Position numbers and translations under genes: made by a program
The notes under the pieces: model-generated
The model's input: only the letters and a program-made list of their open reading frames with translations
Database searches by the model: none
Told to the model about the DNA's origin: nothing
Source of the DNA: an uncultured Sulfurovum sp.
GTDB taxonomy: Bacteria; Campylobacterota; Campylobacteria; Campylobacterales; Sulfurovaceae
Assembly: GCA_902727895.1 (NCBI GenBank)
Contig: CACVAP010000061.1
Span: 1-64,000 of the forward strand
Length of the DNA: 64,000 nucleotides
Direction: 5' to 3'
Shown: piece by piece, positions 17,463-26,760 of the stretch
Numbering within the stretch: position 1 is the stretch's first letter
Layout: each line of letters begins with the position of its first letter

Positions 17463-20400
17463 TTATTTAACATGAATGCGTATGCCTTCAGAATGACTCT
17501 TAAATTCAGGAGCATACATACTTTCCATAGTAGTAATTCCATTTGAAAAGTCACCTTTATGTGTGAGTACTAATGGGTATTCAAACACATAGGTTCCTTT
17601 GGCTAGATAGTCTATGAAAAAGTAAGTGGCATTGTCTTTGGTACTTTCGTAGTAACCTAAGCCATCTTGATATTTGTAACGGCTAAGTACATTTATGGGT
17701 TCAAATGCAGAAGCTCGACTGTCTTTTAACATTACAAATTCCATGTCACGGTCAACGCGTATTTCTATGCGAACTTTTACTTTGTCACCGACTTTTAAGC
17801 TGTGGTTTTCTATGGAACTTAACTGTTCACCATGCTCAGCACTTGTCTCGATTAGAAAGAGTTTTTTGTCAATGGTTAATGGGGTTTCTTTAAAGGTTTT
17901 AACTTTGTCCATCTCTTCAAAATATTGCCAATATAAAGCACCCCATGCAATGTTGTCATTTGGATTTTTAACTTTGACCGTTGCCATGCTTTGGTCAAAG
18001 TTGTCAAAAGCCACTTTGAAGTAGCCTGTTCCAGCTTGTTTAGAAGCCATTTTGATTTTTTCTTTGTAAGGTAGGGTTGTGTCAAAGTCTACTTGAACAG
18101 CTTCATTGTTTTCTACCCATTTTCCGTCCGAGAGTAGGGCATAGATGGCAGAAGCTGTGGCTTTAGTTGTTTTCCAATGGGTCGTTTGTTTATTTTTTAA
18201 TAACCATGTTTTTAGTAAAGTTACCGATGCCTTGTCTTTGGCAACAGTATTGAAGACATCTATCATAAGAGCATGGGTCTCAAGTGGCATTTGGTTCCAG
18301 TAGTACCCGTGGGTGTATTTAAAGTACATGCCCAACTCATTGTTTACTAAGGCTCTTTCTTTAAGTGACTTAACAATGTTCATGGCAGTTGAATGGTCGT
18401 TTTTACTTTCTAAAGTAAGGGCTATCATCCCTTGTTCATAAAGCCCTTTGTTGACCCAATACCTTTTTGCTTGTTCTAGATAATAGTCATGAGCTTCTTG
18501 AATCTCTGAACTCATTTTAAAGTTGTAAAAACTTCTTGCGTAAAGGTAATGAGTAAGTATGGAACTTAAGTGGTCATTTTCTAAGTTGGCATTATTATCT
18601 TCTACATTTTTGAGTAGCTTTTTATATTGTTCTAACATCTGCATATCAATGTAGTGTGTGGCTACACCCATGGCTTCAGTATTTGTTTTGTCAATGCCCA
18701 GTTTTTTGAGTTTTCCAAAGCCTTCTACAATGTATTGAGTAATGTACCAGTTCGAGTGTGGTGACTCAAACCATGCCCAACCACCATCTTTGTGTTCAAA
18801 CTGTCGTTTGATTAGTTTGTTGTAGGTGGATTTTTCTTCTTTGGCTAAACGTACTAAGTCAAAGAGTATGCCAAGATTGGCTTGTTGTTCTTCTTGACTT
18901 TTGGCATTGAACACCCAAGGAGTTTCTTCTAAAAGTACTGACTTTAATTCTTGGTTGGTTTCCAGTGCTGAAATGAGTTCTTTTTTACTTTTCCAGCTTT
19001 CAAAAACCTCTTTAATTTTTGGTGAGGAGTTGGCAATCTTAGCTGCTAAGGCATTGGCAAAGTATCGGTTGAAGAGTTGCTCATTACATTCATGTGGGTA
19101 CTCCATGAGGTAAGGTAGTGACTTAATGGCGTACCATGCTGGGTTGGAAGTAAATTCAAGTGTTAACTTATGGTTACTGAGCGTAGGGGAAGTAGTGTTT
19201 TTTAATGAGGCGAGGGTAAAGCTTTTTTCTTCATTAGCAGAGACAAACATGTTTTTACTTTCGGTGACAAAGACACGGTTGGAGAGAATGGATTTGATTA
19301 TTTGTTCGGCATCTGAATGGCTTGCTGTTTTAGCGATGATGGTATGTTGTATGGCAGAAACCTCATCCACATTTGGCACAGTAAATTTAAATTCAACCAC
19401 CGAAGAAGCACCTTTTTTAATGCTTACATTTTTTATGAACTCTCGCTCAAAAATAGGTTTTTGAGTGCTGGGGTCAACAAGTTGTAGCTCACAGGTTCCA
19501 TTTAAATCTTTTTGACTCATGTTGACCACTTTTGCAGAAAGGGTAATCTGGTCTTTTTCTCTAAAGAAACGTGGTAAGTTGGTAACCACCATTAGTTCTT
19601 TGGAGGTGGTGAGTGTTTTTTGGGTAACAGCTGTTTTTAAATCTTTAGTATGGACAAATGCCATAAAGTTCCAACGGGTTAATGCTTCATTGGTTTTAAA
19701 GTCGATAAGGATGTTTCCCTCTTCATCTGTCTGTAAGTTTGGTAGGAAGAACATGGTCTCTTTTAGATTTTTTCTAATCTTTGGTTGTGGAACTGAGTCA
19801 GGTGGTATTTGCATGTTTTTTGGCATCATAGCATTACCTGTAGGGGCTGACATATCTTCCACTGCCATTTCCATTGCCATAGGAGCCATGGCTGGCATTG
19901 CACCACCAAAACCTCCACCCCTATTCATTCTCTGATTACTATTGTAATCATTTATCCATTTAATTTCTTGAAAAGTTCGTCGAGTATGCTCTAGTTTTTG
20001 AAGTTTCCAGTTTTTATGTAGCCAGAGGGGAGAAAAGGTTTTTCCTTGCCATTGTAGACGATAGTCACTATATAAACCTGGGTATAGTCTCACAGGATTA
20101 AAATGATGTGGATTCAAGGCATCCAGTGAGGCATCGTACATGGTGGCTACCATGTTTGCCATGACTTTTTCTTTGTTCTGCCCTGAAATTTTAATTTTCC
20201 ACTGTTCTTCTTCATTGGGTTTGAGTTTGTCTCTAAAACTTAGGTACTCAACGTTTAGTTCAGTATCCCATGGGACAGCAACGGTTCCCATATGATGGTA
20301 AAAACGGTTTTCATGGACATAGGTCATTTGGTAGGCAATCCCACCTCGATCAGCATCTTTAAGTTTAACAATTGCCTGAGTCAGCTCATTAATATGTATC

Positions 20401-23300
20401 CATTTCTCTTCTATGGCTTGATTGGGTCGTTCAATACTGAGTAGAATGGGTAGGTTTTTGATAGAACTTTTCATGTCTAAAACAATGTTTTCGCCTGCTT
20501 TATACTCATTATGAAAGTTTTTATACCAAAGGGTAGTTTTCTGGTGAGGGTCTTTTGCCTTTAAATCATAAATATTAACTGTTTCACTGGTACTGACTTT
20601 TTTACCCGAGCTGTCCGTAGTATGCAGGGTTAAAAGGTATTCACCTTGTTCAAGTGTGCCGAGTGAAACTTTTTTACTCTGTTGGGTATCAAATGGAATG
20701 GATTTAATAAAGTGTTTCTCTGCTTTGCTTTCTTCTTCTAAGAATTTATAGTTTGGAAAAAGTTTTTCAAATGCTTCCTTGGTATAAAGAGGTCGGTCTA
20801 TATTTTGTTCATCATCCCAATAACGTCGTTTGTATAGCCGTTCTTCTTTTGCCAACTTCTCTATAACAATCTCACCTTGAAGGGCTTGAAATTCTCCATC
20901 AAGGTTTTTTGTTTCTACGGTTATTGTTTTATTCTCCTCGGTGGAATAAGCAGTATTTACTAGCATGTCTGCTCTAATACCCACCATACCAAGTACAATG
21001 GTTTTGTAAGTACGTTGTGTTTCGCCTGTTGTGTCCGTTACCGAGGCTGTTACCGTATAGTAGTAGTTTGGCGAATGACTGTCCAAACTGTCAACTTTCA
21101 GTGCATCAAAATCAATGTGGAAAAGACCTTGTTCATCGGTTTGAACGTCACCTTCTTTAATGACCTTCTCATTATGAGGAGGATAAGGTTCCCAGTAGTT
21201 TCTCCATGGAAATCTGGCTATTCTTTTTATGTCATAGCTTACTTTTGCATTGCTAATGCCATTACCTGCGTAGGCTTTTGCTTCACCTAGCAGTTGAATG
21301 TTATCACCTAGAACATAAGAGTTTTGTAGTTTTTTAAAAGTCACTTCAAACTTTGGACGTTTGTATTCTTCTACACGAATGCCCGTTGAGCCACCTATGG
21401 AAGCGTTGAGTTGCATGTAGCCTAAGAGTCCAGAAGAGGGACTTGTAAACTCTCCATGAAAAGTACCATATTCATCCGTTGTGAACTCTTTGCTCTCTAT
21501 CTTTTGATTGTTAGTATTTAAGAAGCTTACGGTTACGCTGGTGTTCGTAAGAATCTTGGGTTTTTTAATGCTTGAATGCTCTACAGCCAAACCTTTAAAG
21601 TAAATAGGCTGATTTGGTCGGTAAATGCTTCGGTCTGTAAAAAAGATAACTTGCTGATGACTACTTTTGTCTCTTTCATAGTCATTTTGAGAATAGCTTT
21701 TACTGTTTAGTCTGTCACTATTGTATTCAAAAACAATTTTGTATTCTCCGTATACTTTTGGTAAGTTTACAAAACCATTTTTATCACTGTGTGCTTCTTC
21801 TAAAAAACTTTCTTGATTTCGTTGGTTTTTGTAAAATGTTGCTTTGACATTCTCTAGAGGTTCTCCAGTTTTTCTATGAAGTACGAGCAGTTTATTTTTT
21901 TGTTGTAAGTAAGCAATGTTTGAGATGTTGACGCTTTGGTGACTTACATTAGATGTAAAGTTCGCCTCTTCTGAAAATAAAAATAGATAGGAACCTAAGT
22001 CATAATTACCCAATGAGAGTTCTGTAGCGTGTTGCTTATAATCATGATCTTTTACTAGGTCAACATGAAATGTTTTAAAGCTGTTAAGACTTTTTAAATA
22101 GGTTTGTTTTTCTGCTGTCTTGTAAAGGCTATTAAATTTTTTGAATTCCTCTTTAGTAGGTTTTAGAACCCGTACAAAAAGTGTCTCTATATTACGGTAT
22201 TGTAATGAGGCTAAAATGTTTTCATGAGGTAAGTTTACTTCTTCTACTTGTAGTTGTATTTTACGTGCTTGAATGTCGTTTTTAATTGCATTGAGACGCT
22301 TTTGAATGTAAGTATCTCTAGAAGTGAGTCCTTGTTCTACATAATGCATTGCTTTTACATATTCTTTTTTTTCTACATAGAACTGTGCTAAGTTGGTAAG
22401 TACCTCAGAGTCAAGATGTTGTTCAGCAATGCTTTTTAAAGCTTCTTCATACTTCTGTGATGCATTTTCAGTGTTGTGTGTAATATTCTGTCGTACAAAG
22501 AAAAGTCGTTCAAGATTAATGTGCATGTGCGCTTTAGGATACTTGTTATTTTTATGAAAATGTAAAAGTTTTTGGTAGACAAGTAGGGCATTGTATTTTA
22601 ATGAGTTATTGACGATAAAAGGATAATTTCTAAAGGTTTGAGCAGAAGTGAATGCTTCTTTACTTGTTAGTTGAAAATCTTGATTAAATGTTTGTAGGGT
22701 GTGTCTGGTGTTTTTAAAATATTTTAAAGCCCTAAATGCTAAAAAGTCGTACAGGGTAGGGTAAAGTCCTTCAACATGTTCACCTTTTGTTAAGATGCTT
22801 TGGTACTTTTCCATAAAGATATTTTGACCTTCTGGCTTTAAGGTACTTAGGTAGAGTTGTGTGGCTTTATTTGTTAGCTCTTCTATGCTCCATGTACTTA
22901 TGTCAGTACTTGCATTATCTTTAACGGTTGTTCTATTTTTAATTTGATAATACTGCTTCTCTAAATAGTTGGTATAGAACTCTGCAAGAAGTGAGGTTAA
23001 AATGAGTTTTTCTTCACTTTTCGTACTTTCACTTATGGCTTTTTTGAGTACATTTATAGCAGATACATCAGATTTTTCTTCTAATATAGTTGCATAATTT
23101 TTTTTATAAATTGTTGCACGAATGAACTGAACAGTATTTTGTTCTTCTTTTGCTTTGTCATAAATAAGGTTTACTTTTTCTAAGGCACTTTTAGGAAGTT
23201 GTTGTTGATCAAAGGTTTCTACTTGTTTCCATTGGGCAGTGTAGTTAAATGAAAAGAGAAATAGAGGAAAGAGAAACATAAAAGTGAGTAGTTTTTTCAC
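17463..23300 (-). CDS. bacterial alpha-2-macroglobulin with intact thioester motif
   Basis: Very large (1945 aa) exported protease-trap-type protein. It starts with GTG after an AAAGGA site. A Sec signal peptide (FMFLFPLFLFSFN) has no lipobox. The N-terminal 450 residues are helical and TPR-like. The MG2 domain (FTDRSIYRPNQPIYFKG) lies near residue 553, macroglobulin domains follow, then a Met/Ala/Gly-rich linker near 1125-1160. The A2M domain begins near 1180, and the alpha-alpha toroid contains the thioester motif CNEQ with Cys1405 and Gln1408. In studied bacterial homologues the thioester form is usually paired with penicillin-binding protein PbpC, which is absent here. Its downstream neighbours are lipid genes, suggesting general envelope protection. 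The polymer of macroglobulin domains is clear; the target proteases are unknown. Confidence 0.9.
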   Translation of the reverse strand: MKKLLTFMFLFPLFLFSFNYTAQWKQVETFDQQQLPKSALEKVNLIYDKAKEEQNTVQFIRATIYKKNYATILEEKSDVSAINVLKKAISESTKSEEKLILTSLLAEFYTNYLEKQYYQIKNRTTVKDNASTDISTWSIEELTNKATQLYLSTLKPEGQNIFMEKYQSILTKGEHVEGLYPTLYDFLAFRALKYFKNTRHTLQTFNQDFQLTSKEAFTSAQTFRNYPFIVNNSLKYNALLVYQKLLHFHKNNKYPKAHMHINLERLFFVRQNITHNTENASQKYEEALKSIAEQHLDSEVLTNLAQFYVEKKEYVKAMHYVEQGLTSRDTYIQKRLNAIKNDIQARKIQLQVEEVNLPHENILASLQYRNIETLFVRVLKPTKEEFKKFNSLYKTAEKQTYLKSLNSFKTFHVDLVKDHDYKQHATELSLGNYDLGSYLFLFSEEANFTSNVSHQSVNISNIAYLQQKNKLLVLHRKTGEPLENVKATFYKNQRNQESFLEEAHSDKNGFVNLPKVYGEYKIVFEYNSDRLNSKSYSQNDYERDKSSHQQVIFFTDRSIYRPNQPIYFKGLAVEHSSIKKPKILTNTSVTVSFLNTNNQKIESKEFTTDEYGTFHGEFTSPSSGLLGYMQLNASIGGSTGIRVEEYKRPKFEVTFKKLQNSYVLGDNIQLLGEAKAYAGNGISNAKVSYDIKRIARFPWRNYWEPYPPHNEKVIKEGDVQTDEQGLFHIDFDALKVDSLDSHSPNYYYTVTASVTDTTGETQRTYKTIVLGMVGIRADMLVNTAYSTEENKTITVETKNLDGEFQALQGEIVIEKLAKEERLYKRRYWDDEQNIDRPLYTKEAFEKLFPNYKFLEEESKAEKHFIKSIPFDTQQSKKVSLGTLEQGEYLLTLHTTDSSGKKVSTSETVNIYDLKAKDPHQKTTLWYKNFHNEYKAGENIVLDMKSSIKNLPILLSIERPNQAIEEKWIHINELTQAIVKLKDADRGGIAYQMTYVHENRFYHHMGTVAVPWDTELNVEYLSFRDKLKPNEEEQWKIKISGQNKEKVMANMVATMYDASLDALNPHHFNPVRLYPGLYSDYRLQWQGKTFSPLWLHKNWKLQKLEHTRRTFQEIKWINDYNSNQRMNRGGGFGGAMPAMAPMAMEMAVEDMSAPTGNAMMPKNMQIPPDSVPQPKIRKNLKETMFFLPNLQTDEEGNILIDFKTNEALTRWNFMAFVHTKDLKTAVTQKTLTTSKELMVVTNLPRFFREKDQITLSAKVVNMSQKDLNGTCELQLVDPSTQKPIFEREFIKNVSIKKGASSVVEFKFTVPNVDEVSAIQHTIIAKTASHSDAEQIIKSILSNRVFVTESKNMFVSANEEKSFTLASLKNTTSPTLSNHKLTLEFTSNPAWYAIKSLPYLMEYPHECNEQLFNRYFANALAAKIANSSPKIKEVFESWKSKKELISALETNQELKSVLLEETPWVFNAKSQEEQQANLGILFDLVRLAKEEKSTYNKLIKRQFEHKDGGWAWFESPHSNWYITQYIVEGFGKLKKLGIDKTNTEAMGVATHYIDMQMLEQYKKLLKNVEDNNANLENDHLSSILTHYLYARSFYNFKMSSEIQEAHDYYLEQAKRYWVNKGLYEQGMIALTLESKNDHSTAMNIVKSLKERALVNNELGMYFKYTHGYYWNQMPLETHALMIDVFNTVAKDKASVTLLKTWLLKNKQTTHWKTTKATASAIYALLSDGKWVENNEAVQVDFDTTLPYKEKIKMASKQAGTGYFKVAFDNFDQSMATVKVKNPNDNIAWGALYWQYFEEMDKVKTFKETPLTIDKKLFLIETSAEHGEQLSSIENHSLKVGDKVKVRIEIRVDRDMEFVMLKDSRASAFEPINVLSRYKYQDGLGYYESTKDNATYFFIDYLAKGTYVFEYPLVLTHKGDFSNGITTMESMYAPEFKSHSEGIRIHVK

Positions 23301-23330
23301 AGTTAATCCTTTTTTATAGATAATTTTTTG

Positions 23331-23339
23331 AGTATAACA
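23331..23339 (-). promoter_or_regulatory. extended -10 for the alpha-2-macroglobulin gene
   Basis: On the minus strand this reads TGTTATACT, an extended TGn plus TATACT -10 element, ending 30 nt before the GTG start. It probably serves the macroglobulin-patatin-mla group. Confidence 0.45.
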
Positions 23340-23436
23340 GAAATAGGTAAATGAATGGTAATCCTAAGATTTAGAGGATTTAGATAGTATTATTTATAAT
23401 TATTAATTATTTTAAAAAAGTTATATTTCAGTAAAT

Positions 23437-23442
23437 TATAAT
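23437..23442 (+). promoter_or_regulatory. -10 box for the 108-aa unknown gene
   Basis: TATAAT in AT-rich sequence lies 54 nt before the ATG at 23496. An AAGGAG site and then AAAGG precede the start. Confidence 0.4.
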
Positions 23443-23495
23443 TTATTTTAATGTACGCTTGAAGTAGGGAAAAGATTGTAAGGAGCGTAAAGGCG

Positions 23496-23822
23496 ATGGA
23501 AGCAAAGAATCTTAAAAATTTAATGGTAAAACATTTTGATTTTTTACAAAGAGATTATGGGTTTAAATATAATGCCTCCTCCAATCGTTATGTGAAGAAG
23601 GAACTAGAGGTAGAAGTTCAGCATAAGGGTGGGGCGTTAGATGTTTTGTTGATTTCACAAAAACAGATTAACCTTCTGCCTAATGTAATAAGTAAACTTT
23701 TGAAGAAAGAGTTTACTTATCCTGAGCATTTTTCATCTTGGATATTCAGTATGGGAGATGTTGATAGCCGTTTAGCCTATGATGCTAAACTGATGAAAGA
23801 GTATGCTAAAGATATTTTATAG
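23496..23822 (+). CDS. small protein of unknown function
   Basis: I do not recognise this 108-aa protein. It is soluble, basic and has no signal peptide. The pattern is an N-terminal helix (NLKNLMVKHFDFLQRDYGFKY), two or three strands (YVKKELEVEVQHKGGALDVLLI), then a helix and a final acidic/aromatic part (SSWIFSMGDVDSRLAYDAKLM). This alpha-beta outline resembles small immunity or DUF-type single-domain proteins, but no specific family is claimed. It has its own -10 and good ribosome-binding site and converges on the NlpC/P60 gene. Confidence 0.6.
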   Translation: MEAKNLKNLMVKHFDFLQRDYGFKYNASSNRYVKKELEVEVQHKGGALDVLLISQKQINLLPNVISKLLKKEFTYPEHFSSWIFSMGDVDSRLAYDAKLMKEYAKDIL

Positions 23823-23849
23823 ATGGATTATAGTACCCTCTTACTTATT

Positions 23850-24563
23850 TTACGAGAGAACTTGTGCTACGTGTTTTGTTCTGTGTCCCTTAATAATACG
23901 TCTTCCTAATACAAACTTATTTTTGTAGTATTTACTTTTAACTAAAGAGCTAATAATAACCCGTTTCCCACCAGAACTTGCATGGATAAACCTTCCGTTA
24001 GACAAATAAATACCAACATGGGTAACACGTTTAGGTGCTTTTTTATTGGTTGCAAAAAATACCATGTCTCCACGTTTTAAATTTTCATAGTCAATGTATT
24101 CTCCAACTTTAGCTTGTGCTCTAGAGTTTCTAGGAATTTTTATACCTGCTTGACAAAATACTTCTTGTGTAAATCCAGAACAGTCAAACTTATTAGGTCC
24201 TGTTGCTCCCCAAACATAAGGTGTACCTAGTAAATCTTTTGCAGTTGATTCAACATCATCTTTAATGGCTTTACGAATATACCCTTGACCAAGAGTAAAT
24301 ACTTTATTTTGTAATAAGCTATTGTCGTGTTTTAACAGTTCCATCTCAGGTGAAGTACTTAAAGTAGCAAAAAACTTGTATTCTTCAGGAGTAAGAGTCG
24401 GATTAGCGTTGGGGAGTTGAAATGCGAGGGTATCAATTAGTTTATTATAGCTGGGGGTTAAGTTCCAATTCTTTATACTAAAGAGTTGTATCATAACTAG
24501 TACCTGTATGGCAATAATAAACAGTAGGGTGTTTCGAAATAACATCATTTTTTTATCTTTCAC
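23850..24563 (-). CDS. NlpC/P60 peptidoglycan endopeptidase, membrane-anchored
   Basis: Cell-wall peptidase of 237 aa that should cleave gamma-D-Glu-diaminopimelate-type links in peptidoglycan stems. A single N-terminal helix (LLFIIAIQVLVMIQLF, about 13-28) anchors or exports it. The NlpC/P60 domain occupies about 105-225, with catalytic Cys128 (NKFDCSGFTQEVF), His182 (RVTHVGIYL) and the third polar residue His194 (RFIHASSGG). The spacer at 35-100 is unassigned. It is monocistronic, converging on the small gene to the left. Confidence 0.9.
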   Translation of the reverse strand: MKDKKMMLFRNTLLFIIAIQVLVMIQLFSIKNWNLTPSYNKLIDTLAFQLPNANPTLTPEEYKFFATLSTSPEMELLKHDNSLLQNKVFTLGQGYIRKAIKDDVESTAKDLLGTPYVWGATGPNKFDCSGFTQEVFCQAGIKIPRNSRAQAKVGEYIDYENLKRGDMVFFATNKKAPKRVTHVGIYLSNGRFIHASSGGKRVIISSLVKSKYYKNKFVLGRRIIKGHRTKHVAQVLS

Positions 24564-24675
24564 AGTATAGAATAAAATTTAATTTGGAATAATATATAAA
24601 TAATACTGAGTTTGTGATTAAAATGTGAAAAAAATATTATTATTTAATAGTTTAACATTATTTGAAACAACATAA

Positions 24676-25275
24676 TTACTTACAGTTCTCTACACAAAAC
24701 TTCTCGTAGCGTAAACTTCCTCCTGCTGAAATAAAACAATTATCATATGATTTTATACAGTCACAGTTGTTTGAACAGTTACTTTGTGCATGTTTTATTT
24801 CAGAAGCTAAACTGGGTTTAGTTGGTCGTTCTGGAGCCATGGGTTCGTGGTTCTCTAGCTTATGAAGTTGGTTTTTTAGTTCACTTGAACGTCGGCATTC
24901 ATAAGATTTTTTGTCTTTTTTATTACAAGCATTTCGGTAGTGTTTAAAGTCTTGGTGGACTCTACGTTCTTCTCTTGACCATGAACTCATCTCAAGGTCA
25001 TATCTGTCCATTGCGTATTGATACTCATTGAATACACCTTGGTACTCATGCATTAAAGCTGGAAAGGCATCTGAAGCATCTTGTTTTGCTGTGGCTAAAC
25101 ATTGGTCTTGCTTTCGGTTACAGTTGGCTTGACAAATCTTTCTTTCATTGGAACAAGCTTGGACATTAGCTTTACCTTGCGCATCCAAAGGAAGGGTGTA
25201 ATGTGTTTTGATCTCGTATTTTGGAGAACATGCAGTTAGTAAAAATAGGGTGATAGTGAGTAGAAAAAATCTCAT
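24676..25275 (-). CDS. cysteine-rich lipoprotein of unknown function
   Basis: A 199-aa protein with a lipoprotein signal peptide (LFLLTACSPKY, acylated Cys16). The mature chain has about a dozen further cysteines, in two clusters near residues 37-54 (CSNERKICQANCNRKQDQC) and 168-198 (CSNNCDCIKSYDNC and the C-terminal CVENC), flanking a long charged helical segment. The even clustering suggests disulfides in the periplasm. No domain family is recognised. It lies between the NlpC/P60 gene and rpsU with its own start. Confidence 0.65.
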   Translation of the reverse strand: MRFFLLTITLFLLTACSPKYEIKTHYTLPLDAQGKANVQACSNERKICQANCNRKQDQCLATAKQDASDAFPALMHEYQGVFNEYQYAMDRYDLEMSSWSREERRVHQDFKHYRNACNKKDKKSYECRRSSELKNQLHKLENHEPMAPERPTKPSLASEIKHAQSNCSNNCDCIKSYDNCFISAGGSLRYEKFCVENCK

Positions 25276-25350
25276 GGGTATGCCTTAAAATAATTTAAGT
25301 AATTATATCAAGATTTTTAAATGGGGTTAGATGTAAGTGTTTAAAAGAAG

Positions 25351-25377
25351 TAAAACCAAGTAGACGAATCTACTTGG
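25351..25377 (-). terminator. intrinsic terminator of rpsU
   Basis: On the minus strand a perfect 9-bp stem (CCAAGTAGA / TCTACTTGG) with a TTCG tetraloop is followed by TTTTA. It starts 22 bp beyond the rpsU stop codon. Confidence 0.8.
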
Positions 25378-25398
25378 CGAAATAAAAAGTTTGACTGG

Positions 25399-25611
25399 TT
25401 ACAGTCTAGCTTCATACTTTCTAAGCATGTAAAGTTTTTTAAGAATTTTCTTGCGTGTTGCAATTTTTTCTTTTTTCTTTGCTTCAGTTGGAGTTTCGTA
25501 ATGTTGTCTAGCTCTAGCTTCAGTAACGATTAGGTTTCTGTCACATTGTCTTTTAAATTTTCTGTAAGAGTCATCAAATGTGTCTCTTTGTGATAGTTTA
25601 ATTCCTGGCAT
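25399..25611 (-). CDS. rpsU: 30S ribosomal protein S21
   Basis: Small basic ribosomal protein, 70 aa from the chosen ATG ([19 protein letters not shown]). FKRQCDRN and a Lys/Arg-rich C-terminus match S21. An in-frame GTG at 25620 would add MLD, but the GGAAGGGGG ribosome-binding site is spaced 8 nt from the ATG at 25611 and family members start MPGI, so the ATG is preferred. It is monocistronic, with a -10 at 25674-25679 and a terminator downstream. Confidence 0.95.
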   Translation of the reverse strand: MPGIKLSQRDTFDDSYRKFKRQCDRNLIVTEARARQHYETPTEAKKKEKIATRKKILKKLYMLRKYEARL

Positions 25612-25673
25612 GTCAAGCACCCCCTTCCTTATCAGATTTTCTATGATTAAATAGAAGCGATAAAATCGAGCGA

Positions 25674-25679
25674 ATTATA
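25674..25679 (-). promoter_or_regulatory. -10 box for rpsU
   Basis: ATTATA on the plus strand reads TATAAT on the minus strand, 63 nt upstream of the rpsU ATG. No -35 is convincing. Confidence 0.5.
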
Positions 25680-25746
25680 GCTGTATGTTGATTATGTTTA
25701 GATGATTTTAGGTACTATCATAATTATAAATAACAAAGGCATCATC

Positions 25747-26760
25747 ATGAAACTGCGAAATTTACATATAGAAAATTATAAAATGTTTAAAGATTTTGAT
25801 ATTGATTTTTTGGATGAGAATGATAAGCCTTTAGATATTGTTGTTTTGGCTGGGGTTAATGGGAGTGGGAAGACAAGTTTATTGGAGTATCTAATTGATA
25901 ATCCAAATGATATTGAAACTACAGAAATTAAAGAAAATATTTTAGATGATGGTCTATTTAGGCATATTGCTATAAGACATAATGAAAATCAAATGAAAAG
26001 TAATTTTGTTTATTTCTTTTCAGGCATAGATGATACAAAAAAAGTAGCTGATGAATTTGTAAAAACATTTTATTTTTTTCTAAAAGAAAAAGACTATCGA
26101 CCAAGTGAAGTAAAAGAACATTTTGATAACTATATGCAAGAGATTTTTAATGGTTTGGATTTGACTTTCAAATATAGCCATTTAGATAGAGACGATAATG
26201 TTTGGTTTAGCAATGAGAATGGCGAACAGTTTGAGATTAAAGATTTATCAACAGGAGAAAAAACACTTCTTTCTAAAGTTATGTATCTTTACTTTTTAGA
26301 TTATAAAGACAAAGTTATATTAATTGATGAGCCAGAATTATCCCTACACCCCTCATGGCAAAATAAAGTTCTGAAAATCTATGAAAATTTTGCAAAACAA
26401 AATAACTGTCAAATCATTATTGCTACGCATTCACCACATATTATAGGTTCTGCAAAGCCTGAATATTTAAGAGTATTAAAGAAAGTAAATAAGAAAATAG
26501 AGGTTGTTAAATATACTCAGAGTTATGGCTTAGAATTTAATAAAATTTTAACAGATATTATGGGAGCAGAAACAAGAGTTTCTAGTGTTAGTAAGAGGTT
26601 GTTAGCCATTAAAAAACTTATTATAAATAATGAATTTGAATCTGAAGGTTTTAAAACTCTATGGCAGGAGTTAGAAGATTTAATTGGGGCTGACAATATT
26701 GATTTACGACTGCTTAAGCTTGAAATAGCATCACGGAAAAAAAATGTTTCAAATAAGTAA
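25747..26760 (+). CDS. ptuA: Septu PtuA-like ABC/AAA ATPase
   Basis: RecF/SMC-like ABC ATPase of 337 aa from the chosen start, which has AAAGG nine nt upstream; an earlier ATG at 25702 lacks a good site. Walker A is GVNGSGKTS (about 36-44), the signature is LSTGEKTLL, Walker B is ILIDEPELSLHPSWQ, and the switch His is in IATHSPHII. There is no long coiled coil. The overlapping downstream HNH gene makes the pair match Septu, an anti-phage system of ATPase PtuA and nuclease PtuB. The assignment rests on the pairing and architecture; generic AAA_21 ATPases look similar. Codons are visibly more AT-rich than in nnr downstream. Confidence 0.72.
   Translation: MKLRNLHIENYKMFKDFDIDFLDENDKPLDIVVLAGVNGSGKTSLLEYLIDNPNDIETTEIKENILDDGLFRHIAIRHNENQMKSNFVYFFSGIDDTKKVADEFVKTFYFFLKEKDYRPSEVKEHFDNYMQEIFNGLDLTFKYSHLDRDDNVWFSNENGEQFEIKDLSTGEKTLLSKVMYLYFLDYKDKVILIDEPELSLHPSWQNKVLKIYENFAKQNNCQIIIATHSPHIIGSAKPEYLRVLKKVNKKIEVVKYTQSYGLEFNKILTDIMGAETRVSSVSKRLLAIKKLIINNEFESEGFKTLWQELEDLIGADNIDLRLLKLEIASRKKNVSNK

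Noticed and set aside
19519-19935. Open frame of 138 codons opposite the alpha-2-macroglobulin gene
   Set aside because: It is the shadow of the conserved A2M coding sequence and has no start context or recognisable domain.
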